DNA of 64,000 bases from assembly GCF_042684265.1 (NCBI RefSeq), contig NZ_JBHULB010000001.1, positions 1 to 64,000 on the forward strand, in the 5' to 3' direction. This stretch comes from Croceitalea marina. GTDB lineage: Bacteria > Bacteroidota > Bacteroidia > Flavobacteriales > Flavobacteriaceae. The notes below the pieces were generated by a model, which was not told the DNA's origin, made no database searches, and saw only the letters and a program-made list of their open reading frames with translations. Shown piece after piece: positions 16,759-23,487 of this stretch (the stretch's first letter is position 1; each line of letters starts with the position of its first letter). Made by a program: the position numbers and the translations under genes.

Positions 16759-17619
16759 CTAATGATTTAAAGTTCCAGTATTTACAATAGGGGAGGCATC
16801 TTTATCAGAGCATAGTACTACCATGAGGTTACTTACCATTGCTGCTTTACGTTCTTCGTCCAAATCAACAATATTCTTTTGGCTGAGTTCTTCAAGCGCC
16901 ATTTCAACCATACTCACAGCGCCTTCAACAATTTTATGTCTTGCAGCAACAATAGCGGTTGCCTGTTGCCTTTTAAGCATCGCATTGGCAATTTCTTGAG
17001 CATAAGCAAGATACCCTATTCGAGCTTCAAGTACTTCGATACCTGCCATAGAAAGTCTTTCTTGCACTTCTTTTTCTAAAGCTTCGCTAACTTCATTTAC
17101 ACTAGAACGTAGGGTGATATCTTCTTCAATACCTTCATCTGCAAAATTATCGTACGGATACATACTTGCCAATTTTCGAACGGCGGCATCTGTCTGTACT
17201 CTTACAAAATTCTTATAATCATCTACCTCAAATGCAGCTTTGTAAGTATTGGTGACACGCCATACCAAAATGGTGCTTATCATAACCGGGTTACCTAATT
17301 TGTCATTGACTTTAAGTCTTTCACTATCGAAGTTGCTGGCCCTAAGGGATATTTTCTTTTTTGAGTAAAGCGGATTTACCCAATAAAGCCCATTTCTTTT
17401 AATTGTGCCCACGTATTTACCAAAGAGCAATAACACTCTCGAACTGTTTGGGTTGACAAGTACAAGTCCGAAAGCTAAAATGAAGCCTAAAAATACCAAA
17501 ATTCCGAACCAAGGTGAACTAGTAGAGATGATTGCGGCTATTCCCCCAAAGAATAAAAGCAAAAAAATAAATAGCATGAAGTACCCATTAAGGGGGGTTA
17601 CAATTTTTTCGTTTGTCAT
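16759..17619 (-). CDS. SPFH/band 7 domain protein
   Basis: 286 aa. An N-terminal hydrophobic hairpin (about 10-55) is followed by a stomatin/prohibitin-type SPFH domain (SRVLLLFGKYVGTIKRNGLYWVNPL, ISTILVWRVTNTYKAAFEVDDY, VQTDAAVRKLASMYPYD) and a coiled C-terminal region (VQERLSMAGIEVLEARIGYLAYAQEIANAML broken here into its motifs AGIEVLEARI and YAQEIANAML). Such proteins oligomerise on the inner membrane and scaffold proteases or microdomains. It heads the five-gene overlapping operon 17619-14985. No exact promoter motif was seen upstream; an imperfect dyad lies at 17636-17654. Confidence 0.92.
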   Translation of the reverse strand: MTNEKIVTPLNGYFMLFIFLLLFFGGIAAIISTSSPWFGILVFLGFILAFGLVLVNPNSSRVLLLFGKYVGTIKRNGLYWVNPLYSKKKISLRASNFDSERLKVNDKLGNPVMISTILVWRVTNTYKAAFEVDDYKNFVRVQTDAAVRKLASMYPYDNFADEGIEEDITLRSSVNEVSEALEKEVQERLSMAGIEVLEARIGYLAYAQEIANAMLKRQQATAIVAARHKIVEGAVSMVEMALEELSQKNIVDLDEERKAAMVSNLMVVLCSDKDASPIVNTGTLNH

Positions 17620-17635
17620 AGTTAATTATTTGAAA

Positions 17636-17654
17636 TGATATTAAAATAGTATCA
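17636..17654. promoter_or_regulatory. Imperfect inverted repeat upstream of the SPFH operon
   Basis: TGATATTA and TAGTATCA, 3 nt apart, match at 7 of 8 positions. They lie 17 nt upstream of the SPFH start codon, in the divergent region shared with the S1/P1 nuclease gene. The position suits an operator, for instance for the RHH protein at the end of the operon, but nothing more supports this. Confidence 0.3.
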
Positions 17655-17747
17655 TAAATATATAATATTAAATCGAATAATTAAAATGCGTTTGTTGTAA
17701 GTAGTAAAAAGTAATTTTTGGTTAACATATACCTTTATAATAAGCGT

Positions 17748-17755
17748 TACTTTTG
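17748..17755 (+). promoter_or_regulatory. -7 promoter element (TACTTTTG) for the S1/P1 nuclease gene
   Basis: An exact TAnnTTTG match 15 nt before ATG 17771. It overlaps an in-frame TTG at 17753, which argues against that codon as the translation start. Confidence 0.55.
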
Positions 17756-17770
17756 GCGAAAATTAATTTC

Positions 17771-18541
17771 ATGCGCAGTATTTTTCTTCTTTTGTTCTTG
17801 ATTCCCACACTTGCTTTTTCAAATATTTGGGGTCGTACCGGCCACCGGGTAACAGGTCATATAGCTGAAAAACACCTCACTAGAAAAGCAAGAAAAGCAA
17901 TAAAAGAATTATTAGATGGGCATAGTCTTGCATTTGCATCTACCTATGCCGATGAGATTAAGTCTGACCGTAGTTTTTCTGAATATACTCCATGGCACTA
18001 TGTGAACTATCCACTGGCGCAAAGTTATCTTGAATCGGATAAAAGCGAGTATGGTGATCTTGTTGTGGCTATTGATAGTTGTATTACTGTTCTAAAAAAC
18101 AAGAACAGTACAAAAAAGGATAAAGCGTTCTATTTAAAATTTTTAATTCATCTAATAGGTGATCTTCATCAGCCTATGCATGCTGGTATAGAAGCGGATC
18201 GTGGAGGTAATGATATTCAAGTACAATGGTTTGGTAGAGGGTCAAACCTGCACAAAGTATGGGATACCAATATGTTAGAAGCATACGGTATGAGTTACTA
18301 TGAGCTGGGAGATGAATTAGATAGGGCAACAACAAAAAATGAAAGAAGAACTATACAACAAGGAACAATAGTAGATTGGTTGGGTGAATCTCACGATTAT
18401 GCAACTGAACTTTACAATTCGGTAAGTGTCGGTGAAAAATTAGGATATTCTTATACCTATAAATACAACCCACTTTTATTTGAAAGACTACAAAAAGGAG
18501 GTTTACGCTTGGCGAAAGTGCTCAACGATGTTTTTTCTTAG
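17771..18541 (+). CDS. S1/P1-type zinc nuclease, secreted
   Basis: 256 aa from ATG 17771. Signal peptide MRSIFLLLFLIPTLAFSNI precedes WGRTGH; in this family the mature protein begins with the zinc-binding Trp, so cleavage before W is expected. Other tri-zinc ligands are visible in order: TYADEIK, PWHYVNYP, HLIGDLHQPMHAG, and NLHKVWDT. The enzymes cut single-stranded DNA and RNA and remove 3'-phosphates from nucleotides, in the periplasm or outside the cell, serving phosphate and nucleoside scavenging. Length is normal. It is transcribed divergently from the SPFH operon. Confidence 0.94.
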   Translation: MRSIFLLLFLIPTLAFSNIWGRTGHRVTGHIAEKHLTRKARKAIKELLDGHSLAFASTYADEIKSDRSFSEYTPWHYVNYPLAQSYLESDKSEYGDLVVAIDSCITVLKNKNSTKKDKAFYLKFLIHLIGDLHQPMHAGIEADRGGNDIQVQWFGRGSNLHKVWDTNMLEAYGMSYYELGDELDRATTKNERRTIQQGTIVDWLGESHDYATELYNSVSVGEKLGYSYTYKYNPLLFERLQKGGLRLAKVLNDVFS

Positions 18542-18551
18542 TGAACGTTTT

Positions 18552-18830
18552 TTAACGCTTTGAAACCTTATTGCCAGAGATATTTCTTTGTCGCGAACAT
18601 TTAAACCGATTGATTTCATCAGTACGTAGCTTTGAATGTTTGGTGCTTCTGCCCTGCACACGTTTACGCCACATTCTGAAACTGCTGGGTTTCATTTCGC
18701 GACGCATTATTTCGATAGTCTCTTGTTCAGATATGCCAAACTGATAGGTAATCGCGTCAAAAGGGGTGCGATCTTCCCATGCCATTTCTATTATGCGGTC
18801 TAATTCTCTTTCTGTAAATTCTTTTTTCAT
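18552..18830 (-). CDS. TIGR03643 family protein
   Basis: 92 aa. It matches the TIGR03643 pattern: TERELDRIIEMAWEDRTPFD, ITYQFGISEQETIEIMR and MKPSSFRMWRKRV. The N-terminal half has a helix-turn-helix-like look (AITYQFGISEQET) and the C-terminus is strongly basic (KHSKLRTDE, NRFKCSRQR), so nucleic-acid binding is conceivable, though the family's function is not known to me. It lies 19 nt downstream of alkB on the same strand and is often found near DNA-photolyase or repair genes. Confidence 0.88.
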   Translation of the reverse strand: MKKEFTERELDRIIEMAWEDRTPFDAITYQFGISEQETIEIMRREMKPSSFRMWRKRVQGRSTKHSKLRTDEINRFKCSRQRNISGNKVSKR

Positions 18831-18849
18831 AGCATTACAAAGCTACAAA

Positions 18850-19449
18850 TTAATAGACCACTCTGAAGGTAAGATTAATACGTTCTGTAATCGGTTTGGC
18901 AGTTTTGGGTATTTGATGCTGCCAGAAGTGCTGGGTTTCGCCTTTCATCAATAGCAGGCTTCCATGCTCTAAAAGTATTTTCTGTTTAAGCTGTTTCTCA
19001 TTTTTATGTCTAAGATGAAAAAAGCGTTCTTGCCCCAAACTTATAGATGCAATTACCGGATTTTCACCTAGTTCGGTCTCATCATCGGCATGCCACCCAT
19101 TGCTGTCTTTACCATCCCTATAAAGATTAAGAAGGCAAGTAGTGAAAGTGGTCATGGCCACTAATTCTATGCTTTTTTTCAACTCTTGTAGCTCCTTGCT
19201 GAAAGGCTTTGGGTGCATGGTAATATTGGAGTAGGAGTAAGCCTTGCCATTGTTGCCAAATAATGCAGTTAATCTGGGTTGCGGGTAGACTTTTCCAAAA
19301 ACTTTGATATCATCTTGTTGCCAAGGAACAGTTTTCTTTAAATTATAAAAATAGTTATCAGCAATAGTTTTTTCAATAAAGTTGGGGTAGTAACTTATAT
19401 CTGAATCGGGCAAGTCAAACTTAATTTCTTTATCGAATAATTGAGCCAT
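18850..19449 (-). CDS. alkB: AlkB-like Fe(II)/2-oxoglutarate dioxygenase
   Basis: 199 aa, the usual length for compact bacterial AlkB homologues that oxidatively remove alkyl groups from bases. Iron ligands are in NGWHADDE (HxD) and the later His in MKGETQHFWQH; the 2-oxoglutarate-binding RINLTFR is close to the C-terminus. PQPRLTALFGNNG and YSNITMHPKPF are typical substrate-loop motifs. The start overlaps the AraC stop by one base, so the two are co-transcribed. Repair of nucleic acids by this protein is inferred from the family. Confidence 0.92.
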   Translation of the reverse strand: MAQLFDKEIKFDLPDSDISYYPNFIEKTIADNYFYNLKKTVPWQQDDIKVFGKVYPQPRLTALFGNNGKAYSYSNITMHPKPFSKELQELKKSIELVAMTTFTTCLLNLYRDGKDSNGWHADDETELGENPVIASISLGQERFFHLRHKNEKQLKQKILLEHGSLLLMKGETQHFWQHQIPKTAKPITERINLTFRVVY

Positions 19450-20327
19450 TATTGCAGAACGGTTTTTAATTGATTTCGATACTCAGAAGGATTCTGCCCC
19501 GTAAAAGCCTTAAACGATTTATTGAAATGTGAGAAATTATTGAAACCGCTTTCAAAACATACCTCGGTAATACTAATGGGTTGTTCGGCCAACAATTTTG
19601 AGGCATGTACCAAACGATACTCATTTACAAATTGCACAAATGTCTTATTGGTTATTTTTTTAAAATATCGACAAAAAGAGGGTATGGTCATGCTAACCAA
19701 ATTCGCTATCTCCTCTAAAGAGATATCCTCTTTAAAATTGGTCTTGACGTGGTTGAACACGACGTTTATCCTATCATTATCTTTAACCTCTGTCTCCATA
19801 GAAAAACCTTCGGCGTTCAAAACTTGAAATTCATCAGAGGATCCCAATTCATTCAATATGTTTAATATAGATAACAATCGCTGAAAGTCTGGTTGATACT
19901 CTAGAATCTCCATTTTTTCACCTATCCTTTTTTTGGTCTTTCCATGAAACGCAATCCCGCTTTTAGATATATTTAAAAGGGACTGAATTTTTTTCATTTC
20001 AGGGATATCAAAAAAGTTATTCCCTAAAAAATCAATTTTCATTTGCACCACCGTTTCACTTTTATTGCCAGTTAATTTGTCGGTAAAACCACAATGGGGT
20101 AGGTTTGACCCCACTAGAATCAAATCTCCATCTCTAAAATAAGAGACATGGCTACCTATTTGTCTTTTACCTGAGCCTCCATTAATGTATACTAGCTCCA
20201 GTTCAGGGTGAAAGTGCCATCCGGCATTGGCATTCAATTTGTTTTCATCAAATCTTTGGTAAGTGAAAGACTTTCCGAAATCTGGGGCGATAGCTTCAAA
20301 AGTAGGTTTCTGATTCATCACGTTCAT
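19449..20327 (-). CDS. AraC-family transcriptional regulator with N-terminal cupin
   Basis: 292 aa. Residues ~15-110 form a cupin sensor (GWHFHPELELVYINGGSGKRQIG, DGDLILVGSNLPHCGF). Residues ~190-290 are the AraC DNA-binding domain with both helix-turn-helix units (SLEEIANLVSMTIPSFCRYFKK and ITEVCFESGFNNFSHFNKSFKAFTGQNPSEYR, given as motifs EEIANLVSM and GFNNFSHFNKSFK). The architecture is typical of regulators of sugar utilisation, but its direct partner here is alkB, so the ligand is unclear. MNVMNQK offers a second ATG at 20318. Confidence 0.92.
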   Translation of the reverse strand: MNVMNQKPTFEAIAPDFGKSFTYQRFDENKLNANAGWHFHPELELVYINGGSGKRQIGSHVSYFRDGDLILVGSNLPHCGFTDKLTGNKSETVVQMKIDFLGNNFFDIPEMKKIQSLLNISKSGIAFHGKTKKRIGEKMEILEYQPDFQRLLSILNILNELGSSDEFQVLNAEGFSMETEVKDNDRINVVFNHVKTNFKEDISLEEIANLVSMTIPSFCRYFKKITNKTFVQFVNEYRLVHASKLLAEQPISITEVCFESGFNNFSHFNKSFKAFTGQNPSEYRNQLKTVLQ

Positions 20328-20377
20328 TTTTTCAATCTTATAGTAAAATTAGTAAGGTCTTTAAGATTGAATCTATG

Positions 20378-20385
20378 CAAAATTA
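20378..20385 (-). promoter_or_regulatory. -7 promoter element (TAATTTTG on minus strand)
   Basis: An exact TAnnTTTG match 50 nt upstream of the AraC-type regulator start. It could drive the AraC-AlkB-TIGR03643 transcript. Confidence 0.45.
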
Positions 20386-20473
20386 ACTGAAATATATACA
20401 ATATTACCTTTAATGTAACAAGTTGTAATAGTCTGGGTTAAAATTAAACATAAATTGGAAAATCCTGTGGTAG

Positions 20474-20502
20474 TTTGGAAGCTTTAAACGGACTTAAATT
20501 TG
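20474..20502 (+). promoter_or_regulatory. Bacteroidota promoter, TTTG ... TAAATTTG
   Basis: TTTG at 20474-20477 and TAAATTTG at 20495-20502 are separated by 17 nt. The expected start is about 20510, giving a ~30-nt leader for the small exported protein. Confidence 0.6.
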
Positions 20503-20540
20503 CAATGTAAATTAATTACAAATCTTAAAAACAACATGTT

Positions 20541-20927
20541 ATGAAGACAATCTTAAAAAATTCAGTAGCAGCAGCCATATTATTAAGTTCAACTTTAAGT
20601 ATGGCCAACGGACCAGAAAAAGAATTCGGTAAAAAAGGAATTTCTAAGAACGAAGTTGAAAAGAACATCATCAATTTTGATTTTGACCCAACTTTTAAAA
20701 GAAAAGGCGACAAATTATTTATGAACCTGCTAAATCTTGATAAAGAAAAAGTAATTATTACAGTTATTGATAGTGAGGGTAGGGTGGTATTTAAAGAAGT
20801 AATAAAAAATGCGGTGGTCGTTGAAAAGGCCTTTAATTTTGAAAATGCCTTTGAAGATAAATACACTGTAGTTATTACTGATAGTAAAGAAACTTTCCAA
20901 GAAAGTGTGGTGGTTAAAGGAAAATAG
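20541..20927 (+). CDS. Small exported protein, secretion-domain-like
   Basis: 128 aa with a signal peptide (NSVAAAILLSSTLSMANG). The mature part has a beta-sandwich pattern, FMNLLNLDKEKVIITVIDSEG, VVFKEVIKN and KYTVVITDSKETFQES, resembling the small DUF3244/T9SS-tail-like proteins common in Flavobacteria, in which a lone secretion-like domain is exported. It has the best promoter and terminator of the neighbourhood (20474-20502; 20957-20982), consistent with a monocistronic, well-expressed gene. Function unknown. Confidence 0.85.
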   Translation: MKTILKNSVAAAILLSSTLSMANGPEKEFGKKGISKNEVEKNIINFDFDPTFKRKGDKLFMNLLNLDKEKVIITVIDSEGRVVFKEVIKNAVVVEKAFNFENAFEDKYTVVITDSKETFQESVVVKGK

Positions 20928-20956
20928 TTTAGTTAATTTTTATTCAGTTTAAAAAG

Positions 20957-20982
20957 CCTCAATCTCAAGTTGAGGTTTTTTT
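20957..20982 (+). terminator. Rho-independent terminator
   Basis: CCTCAA/TTGAGG stem (20957-20962 with 20970-20975), 7-nt loop, then seven T. It ends the small exported-protein transcript. The MOSC stop codon lies within its T-run. Confidence 0.8.
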
Positions 20983-21613
20983 ATGTATATCTTTTTAGGT
21001 TTTCTCGTTTATGTGGTGGTAAGGCTATATTGTTAATAGCTAAATCAACTAAAGCACTATCCTTTTTTCGCATGTATAGTAATTGATAAAATTGTTTTAC
21101 TGTCAGTGCATTTACAGATTGTTCAACCAGGTTCAGGTCGGCATCATTGGTAACGGTGCCTTCTTCTAAAATTTTAACATAAGTACCGGGCTTTTCATTA
21201 TGTATGAACTGTTTTAATATGTTTTGGTCTTTAAAACGAATACCTAGCTTAAAACACGGTTCACGAGGTTGTGTTACTTGTACCAGTGCCGTGCCAATTT
21301 TGTAGATATTCCCTATTCTAATTTTGGATTCGTCTAACCCTGTAACTGTTAGGTTTTCTCCGAACATCCCCCAGTCCCAATCAAGATTGGGGTATTTTTT
21401 CTTCCAGAAATCATAGTTATCGGCCGAAAACAAATAGCATGCTTTGTAAATTCCGCCATGATGTTTTCGGTCTATAACAGCATCTTTTGCTACATCTTCT
21501 TTTTGTAATAAAATAGGTTCATTTACGGGATACTTATAAATTCCGGTTTCTATGGTTTCGCCATTCCATAATACTTTGGTCGGTTTACCAATGTTTGTAG
21601 AGACAACTTTCAT
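20981..21613 (-). CDS. MOSC domain protein, YiiM family
   Basis: 210 aa. MOSC domain with KHHGGIYKACYLFS, MFGENLTVTGLDE, VQVTQPREPCFKL (the conserved Cys that is proposed to carry sulfur) and the YiiM-type C-terminal helices. YiiM-family proteins use the molybdenum cofactor to reduce N-hydroxylated bases and analogues. Length agrees with the family (about 210-225 aa). It is a single gene between two terminators. Confidence 0.9.
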   Translation of the reverse strand: MKVVSTNIGKPTKVLWNGETIETGIYKYPVNEPILLQKEDVAKDAVIDRKHHGGIYKACYLFSADNYDFWKKKYPNLDWDWGMFGENLTVTGLDESKIRIGNIYKIGTALVQVTQPREPCFKLGIRFKDQNILKQFIHNEKPGTYVKILEEGTVTNDADLNLVEQSVNALTVKQFYQLLYMRKKDSALVDLAINNIALPPHKRENLKRYT

Positions 21614-21626
21614 CTTATGAAAATAA

Positions 21627-21655
21627 AAAAACCATCACATTTGTGATGGTTTTTC
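21627..21655. terminator. Bidirectional terminator between DUF6249 and MOSC genes
   Basis: ACCATCAC/GTGATGGT stem (21631-21638 with 21643-21650) with a run of A before and T after, so it can act on either strand. On the minus strand it ends the DUF6249 transcript just before the MOSC gene. Confidence 0.8.
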
Positions 21656-21673
21656 ATGTTAATGTTTAGCGGG

Positions 21674-22024
21674 TTAGTCTTCTTTTTCTAAACGTTTTGT
21701 CATGGTGAATCCAACAAATAAACCAATACCTGCCATAAAAAAGATGGTTGCCGGGTAAGCCACATCTTCATCAAAACCGAGAGCCTCCAAAAGTGAGCCT
21801 AAAAATATTCCGAGACCTATGCCTATTAATAGTAAGGCAAGATTTAACAACAATACTTTCCAAATAGGCGCTGTTCTGCTATCTCGGCCCTTTACAAAAA
21901 TACTTGCATCGGCACCTTTTTCTATTAAGGCCAGTCGTTCTTTGTTTCGTGTTGAGAAATAGAGATAGGCTATTCCGAAAATTGCACCAAAGAAAATTGG
22001 TATAATGATTAATTCTGATCCCAT
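21674..22024 (-). CDS. DUF6249 membrane protein
   Basis: 116 aa with three hydrophobic segments (about 5-23, 53-78, 88-107). The short loop TRNKERLALIEKGAD is the hallmark of DUF6249 proteins, which are common beside ECF sigma factors in Bacteroidota. It is divergent from the sigma gene at 22159 and shares a mirror-image promoter with it (22067-22150). A role as sensor or as part of the sigma regulon is inferred from this arrangement; nothing catalytic is visible. Confidence 0.85.
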   Translation of the reverse strand: MGSELIIIPIFFGAIFGIAYLYFSTRNKERLALIEKGADASIFVKGRDSRTAPIWKVLLLNLALLLIGIGLGIFLGSLLEALGFDEDVAYPATIFFMAGIGLFVGFTMTKRLEKED

Positions 22025-22066
22025 AATTGTTTCGATTTTTAATTGATTAATAAACTCATTTGCCCT

Positions 22067-22096
22067 TATGACGATAGCTTTTCAAAAAAGGTTACA
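22067..22096 (-). promoter_or_regulatory. ECF-type promoter for DUF6249 (TGTAACC-N16-CGTCATA, minus strand)
   Basis: Reading the minus strand, TGTAACC (22096-22090), a 16-nt spacer, then CGTCATA (22073-22067). The AAC-containing -35 and CGTC -10 are the usual form of ECF sigma promoters. It mirrors the plus-strand promoter at 22121-22150. Confidence 0.7.
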
Positions 22097-22120
22097 CCCA
22101 TTTAAGTTTTTTTGAATTTA

Positions 22121-22150
22121 TGTAACCTTAATAGCAATATTTTCGTCTTA
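22121..22150 (+). promoter_or_regulatory. ECF-type promoter for the sigma gene (TGTAACC-N16-CGTCTTA)
   Basis: TGTAACC at 22121-22127, 16-nt spacer, CGTCTTA at 22144-22150, ending 8 nt before the ATG. It has the same -35, spacer and near-identical -10 as the divergent promoter. The two -35 boxes are 9-bp inverted repeats (AAGGTTACA ... TGTAACCTT, 22088-22129). Autoregulation by this sigma factor is the natural reading. Confidence 0.7.
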
Positions 22151-22158
22151 TGGATTAA

Positions 22159-22737
22159 ATGGAACAAAACCAATACCAACCAAATGTTCAATTAATAATT
22201 AATGGTAATTCGCAGGAGTTTTCAAAACTAGTGGATAACTATAAGAATTTGGTGTTTACGGTGGCGTTACGAATGTTGAAAAATACAGAAGAAGCAGAAG
22301 AAGTGACCCAAGACACTTTTGTTAAGGTTTTTAAGTCTATCAAAAGCTTTAAAGGAGATTCTAAATTTTCTACTTGGATTTATAGAATAGCCTACAACAG
22401 TTGTTTGGATAGGCTTAAAAAAATAAAAAAAGTGCAACAAATAAAGTCGTTCGATGAAATATCGGGTGTAGAAATATCTGATTTGAGTACAGTTTTAGAT
22501 GCTATTGAAAGAGAAGAAAAGTCAAAGGTGTTGAAACAATGTATAGGCTTGCTGTCACCAAGTGATAGTGCTTTACTTACATTATTTTACTTTGAAGAAA
22601 AAAACTTGAACGAACTTTCTAAGATTCTTAACTTAACAGAAAACAATGTTAAGGTTAAACTCTTTAGAGCTAGAGCTAGATTGGCAAAGATATTAAAAGA
22701 AAGGTTGAACCCTGAAACAATAAAGCATTATGGATAA
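22159..22737 (+). CDS. ECF RNA polymerase sigma factor (sigma-70 family)
   Basis: 192 aa. Region 2 (FSKLVDNYKNLVFTVALRML, FVKVFKSIKSFKGDSKFSTWIYRIAYN) and region 4 (ALLTLFYFEEKNLNELSKIL, NNVKVKLFRARARLAKIL) are complete, and there is no region 3, so this is an extracytoplasmic-function factor. The stop overlaps the downstream membrane gene by 8 nt, as expected for a sigma/anti-sigma pair. The mirror promoters at 22067-22150 suggest that it drives itself and the DUF6249 gene. Confidence 0.94.
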   Translation: MEQNQYQPNVQLIINGNSQEFSKLVDNYKNLVFTVALRMLKNTEEAEEVTQDTFVKVFKSIKSFKGDSKFSTWIYRIAYNSCLDRLKKIKKVQQIKSFDEISGVEISDLSTVLDAIEREEKSKVLKQCIGLLSPSDSALLTLFYFEEKNLNELSKILNLTENNVKVKLFRARARLAKILKERLNPETIKHYG

Positions 22738-23128
22738 CCAAGAGGAATTAGAAAAGCTTATCGATAAGTTGATGGTATCCGATACTTTGGAGACGCCTTC
22801 ATTGAATTTCACTAAAAAGGTGCTGGAAAAAACAATTTCTGTAAAAAGTGAAAGATTGGTATATAGACCTTTGTTACCAAAATGGATGCTTCTTTTGGCA
22901 GTAGTCGTAGTTGTAGGCTTTCTTGTATATGGAATTAACCTATATATAACTTCAGGTATTTCTAATCCGTATTTTAAAGACTTGAATAAAGTAGGAATTT
23001 GGTCTTCTAATTTTTTCTCACAATTCAGTTTATCAAAAACGATGACGTATGCGATTGTAATATCTGGTTTGATGGTTTGCTTGCATACGTTGGTATTAAA
23101 AAAATACTTTGAGAATAGGTTGGCCTAA
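22730..23128 (+). CDS. Membrane protein, probable anti-sigma partner
   Basis: 132 aa. A short acidic N-terminal cytoplasmic segment (EELEKLIDKLMVSDTLETPS) is followed by two transmembrane segments (about 58-78 and 105-122). No HxxxCxxC zinc motif is present. It overlaps the sigma gene by 8 nt and is translated with it, so it is the likely membrane regulator of that factor, although no known anti-sigma domain is recognisable. It converges with the DoxX gene, overlapping by 4 nt. Confidence 0.78.
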   Translation: MDNQEELEKLIDKLMVSDTLETPSLNFTKKVLEKTISVKSERLVYRPLLPKWMLLLAVVVVVGFLVYGINLYITSGISNPYFKDLNKVGIWSSNFFSQFSLSKTMTYAIVISGLMVCLHTLVLKKYFENRLA

Positions 23129-23484
23129 AACGGCAAATACCAATAGGCCCAATACATTAGCCCGAATTGTAAAGGAATTCTAAGGATTAAAACCCATTTC
23201 GGAATGCCGGCAGATGCTTTCTCGCCTGATAACATGTAAAAATGTACGATTAGGAATATGCCGAGCATAGCTACAATACCCCAAATAGCGATGTTTTTTG
23301 TAAAAGAAAAGCAAAGCCCTATGCCTAAAGCAATTTCAGCAACTCCACTCCAGAAAACCAATGCCTTATGATTTGGTAAGTACCTTGGCATAATACGCAT
23401 ATAAGCCTTTGGTTTAATAAAGTGCATTAACCCACCAAATACGTACATAAAGGCCATTAGGTAAAGATGCCAGGGGTATATCAT
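23125..23484 (-). CDS. DoxX-like membrane protein
   Basis: 119 aa with four hydrophobic segments. It has the DoxX/MauE pattern: MYVFGGLMHFIKPKAYMRIMP in the first half and FWSGVAEIALGIGL in the second helix, then a conserved PKWVLILRIPLQ. Family members form small membrane complexes linked to thiol/redox or to quinone chemistry; the role here is unknown. It lies 3 nt after the stop of the second tandem membrane paralogue and probably belongs to the same transcript. Confidence 0.87.
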   Translation of the reverse strand: MIYPWHLYLMAFMYVFGGLMHFIKPKAYMRIMPRYLPNHKALVFWSGVAEIALGIGLCFSFTKNIAIWGIVAMLGIFLIVHFYMLSGEKASAGIPKWVLILRIPLQFGLMYWAYWYLPF

Positions 23485-23487
23485 AAA

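Noticed and set aside
20401..20440. TGTAACA near 20413 as another ECF promoter
   Set aside because: No CGTC box at 15-17 nt downstream; the sigma-vegetative promoter at 20474-20502 explains the gene.
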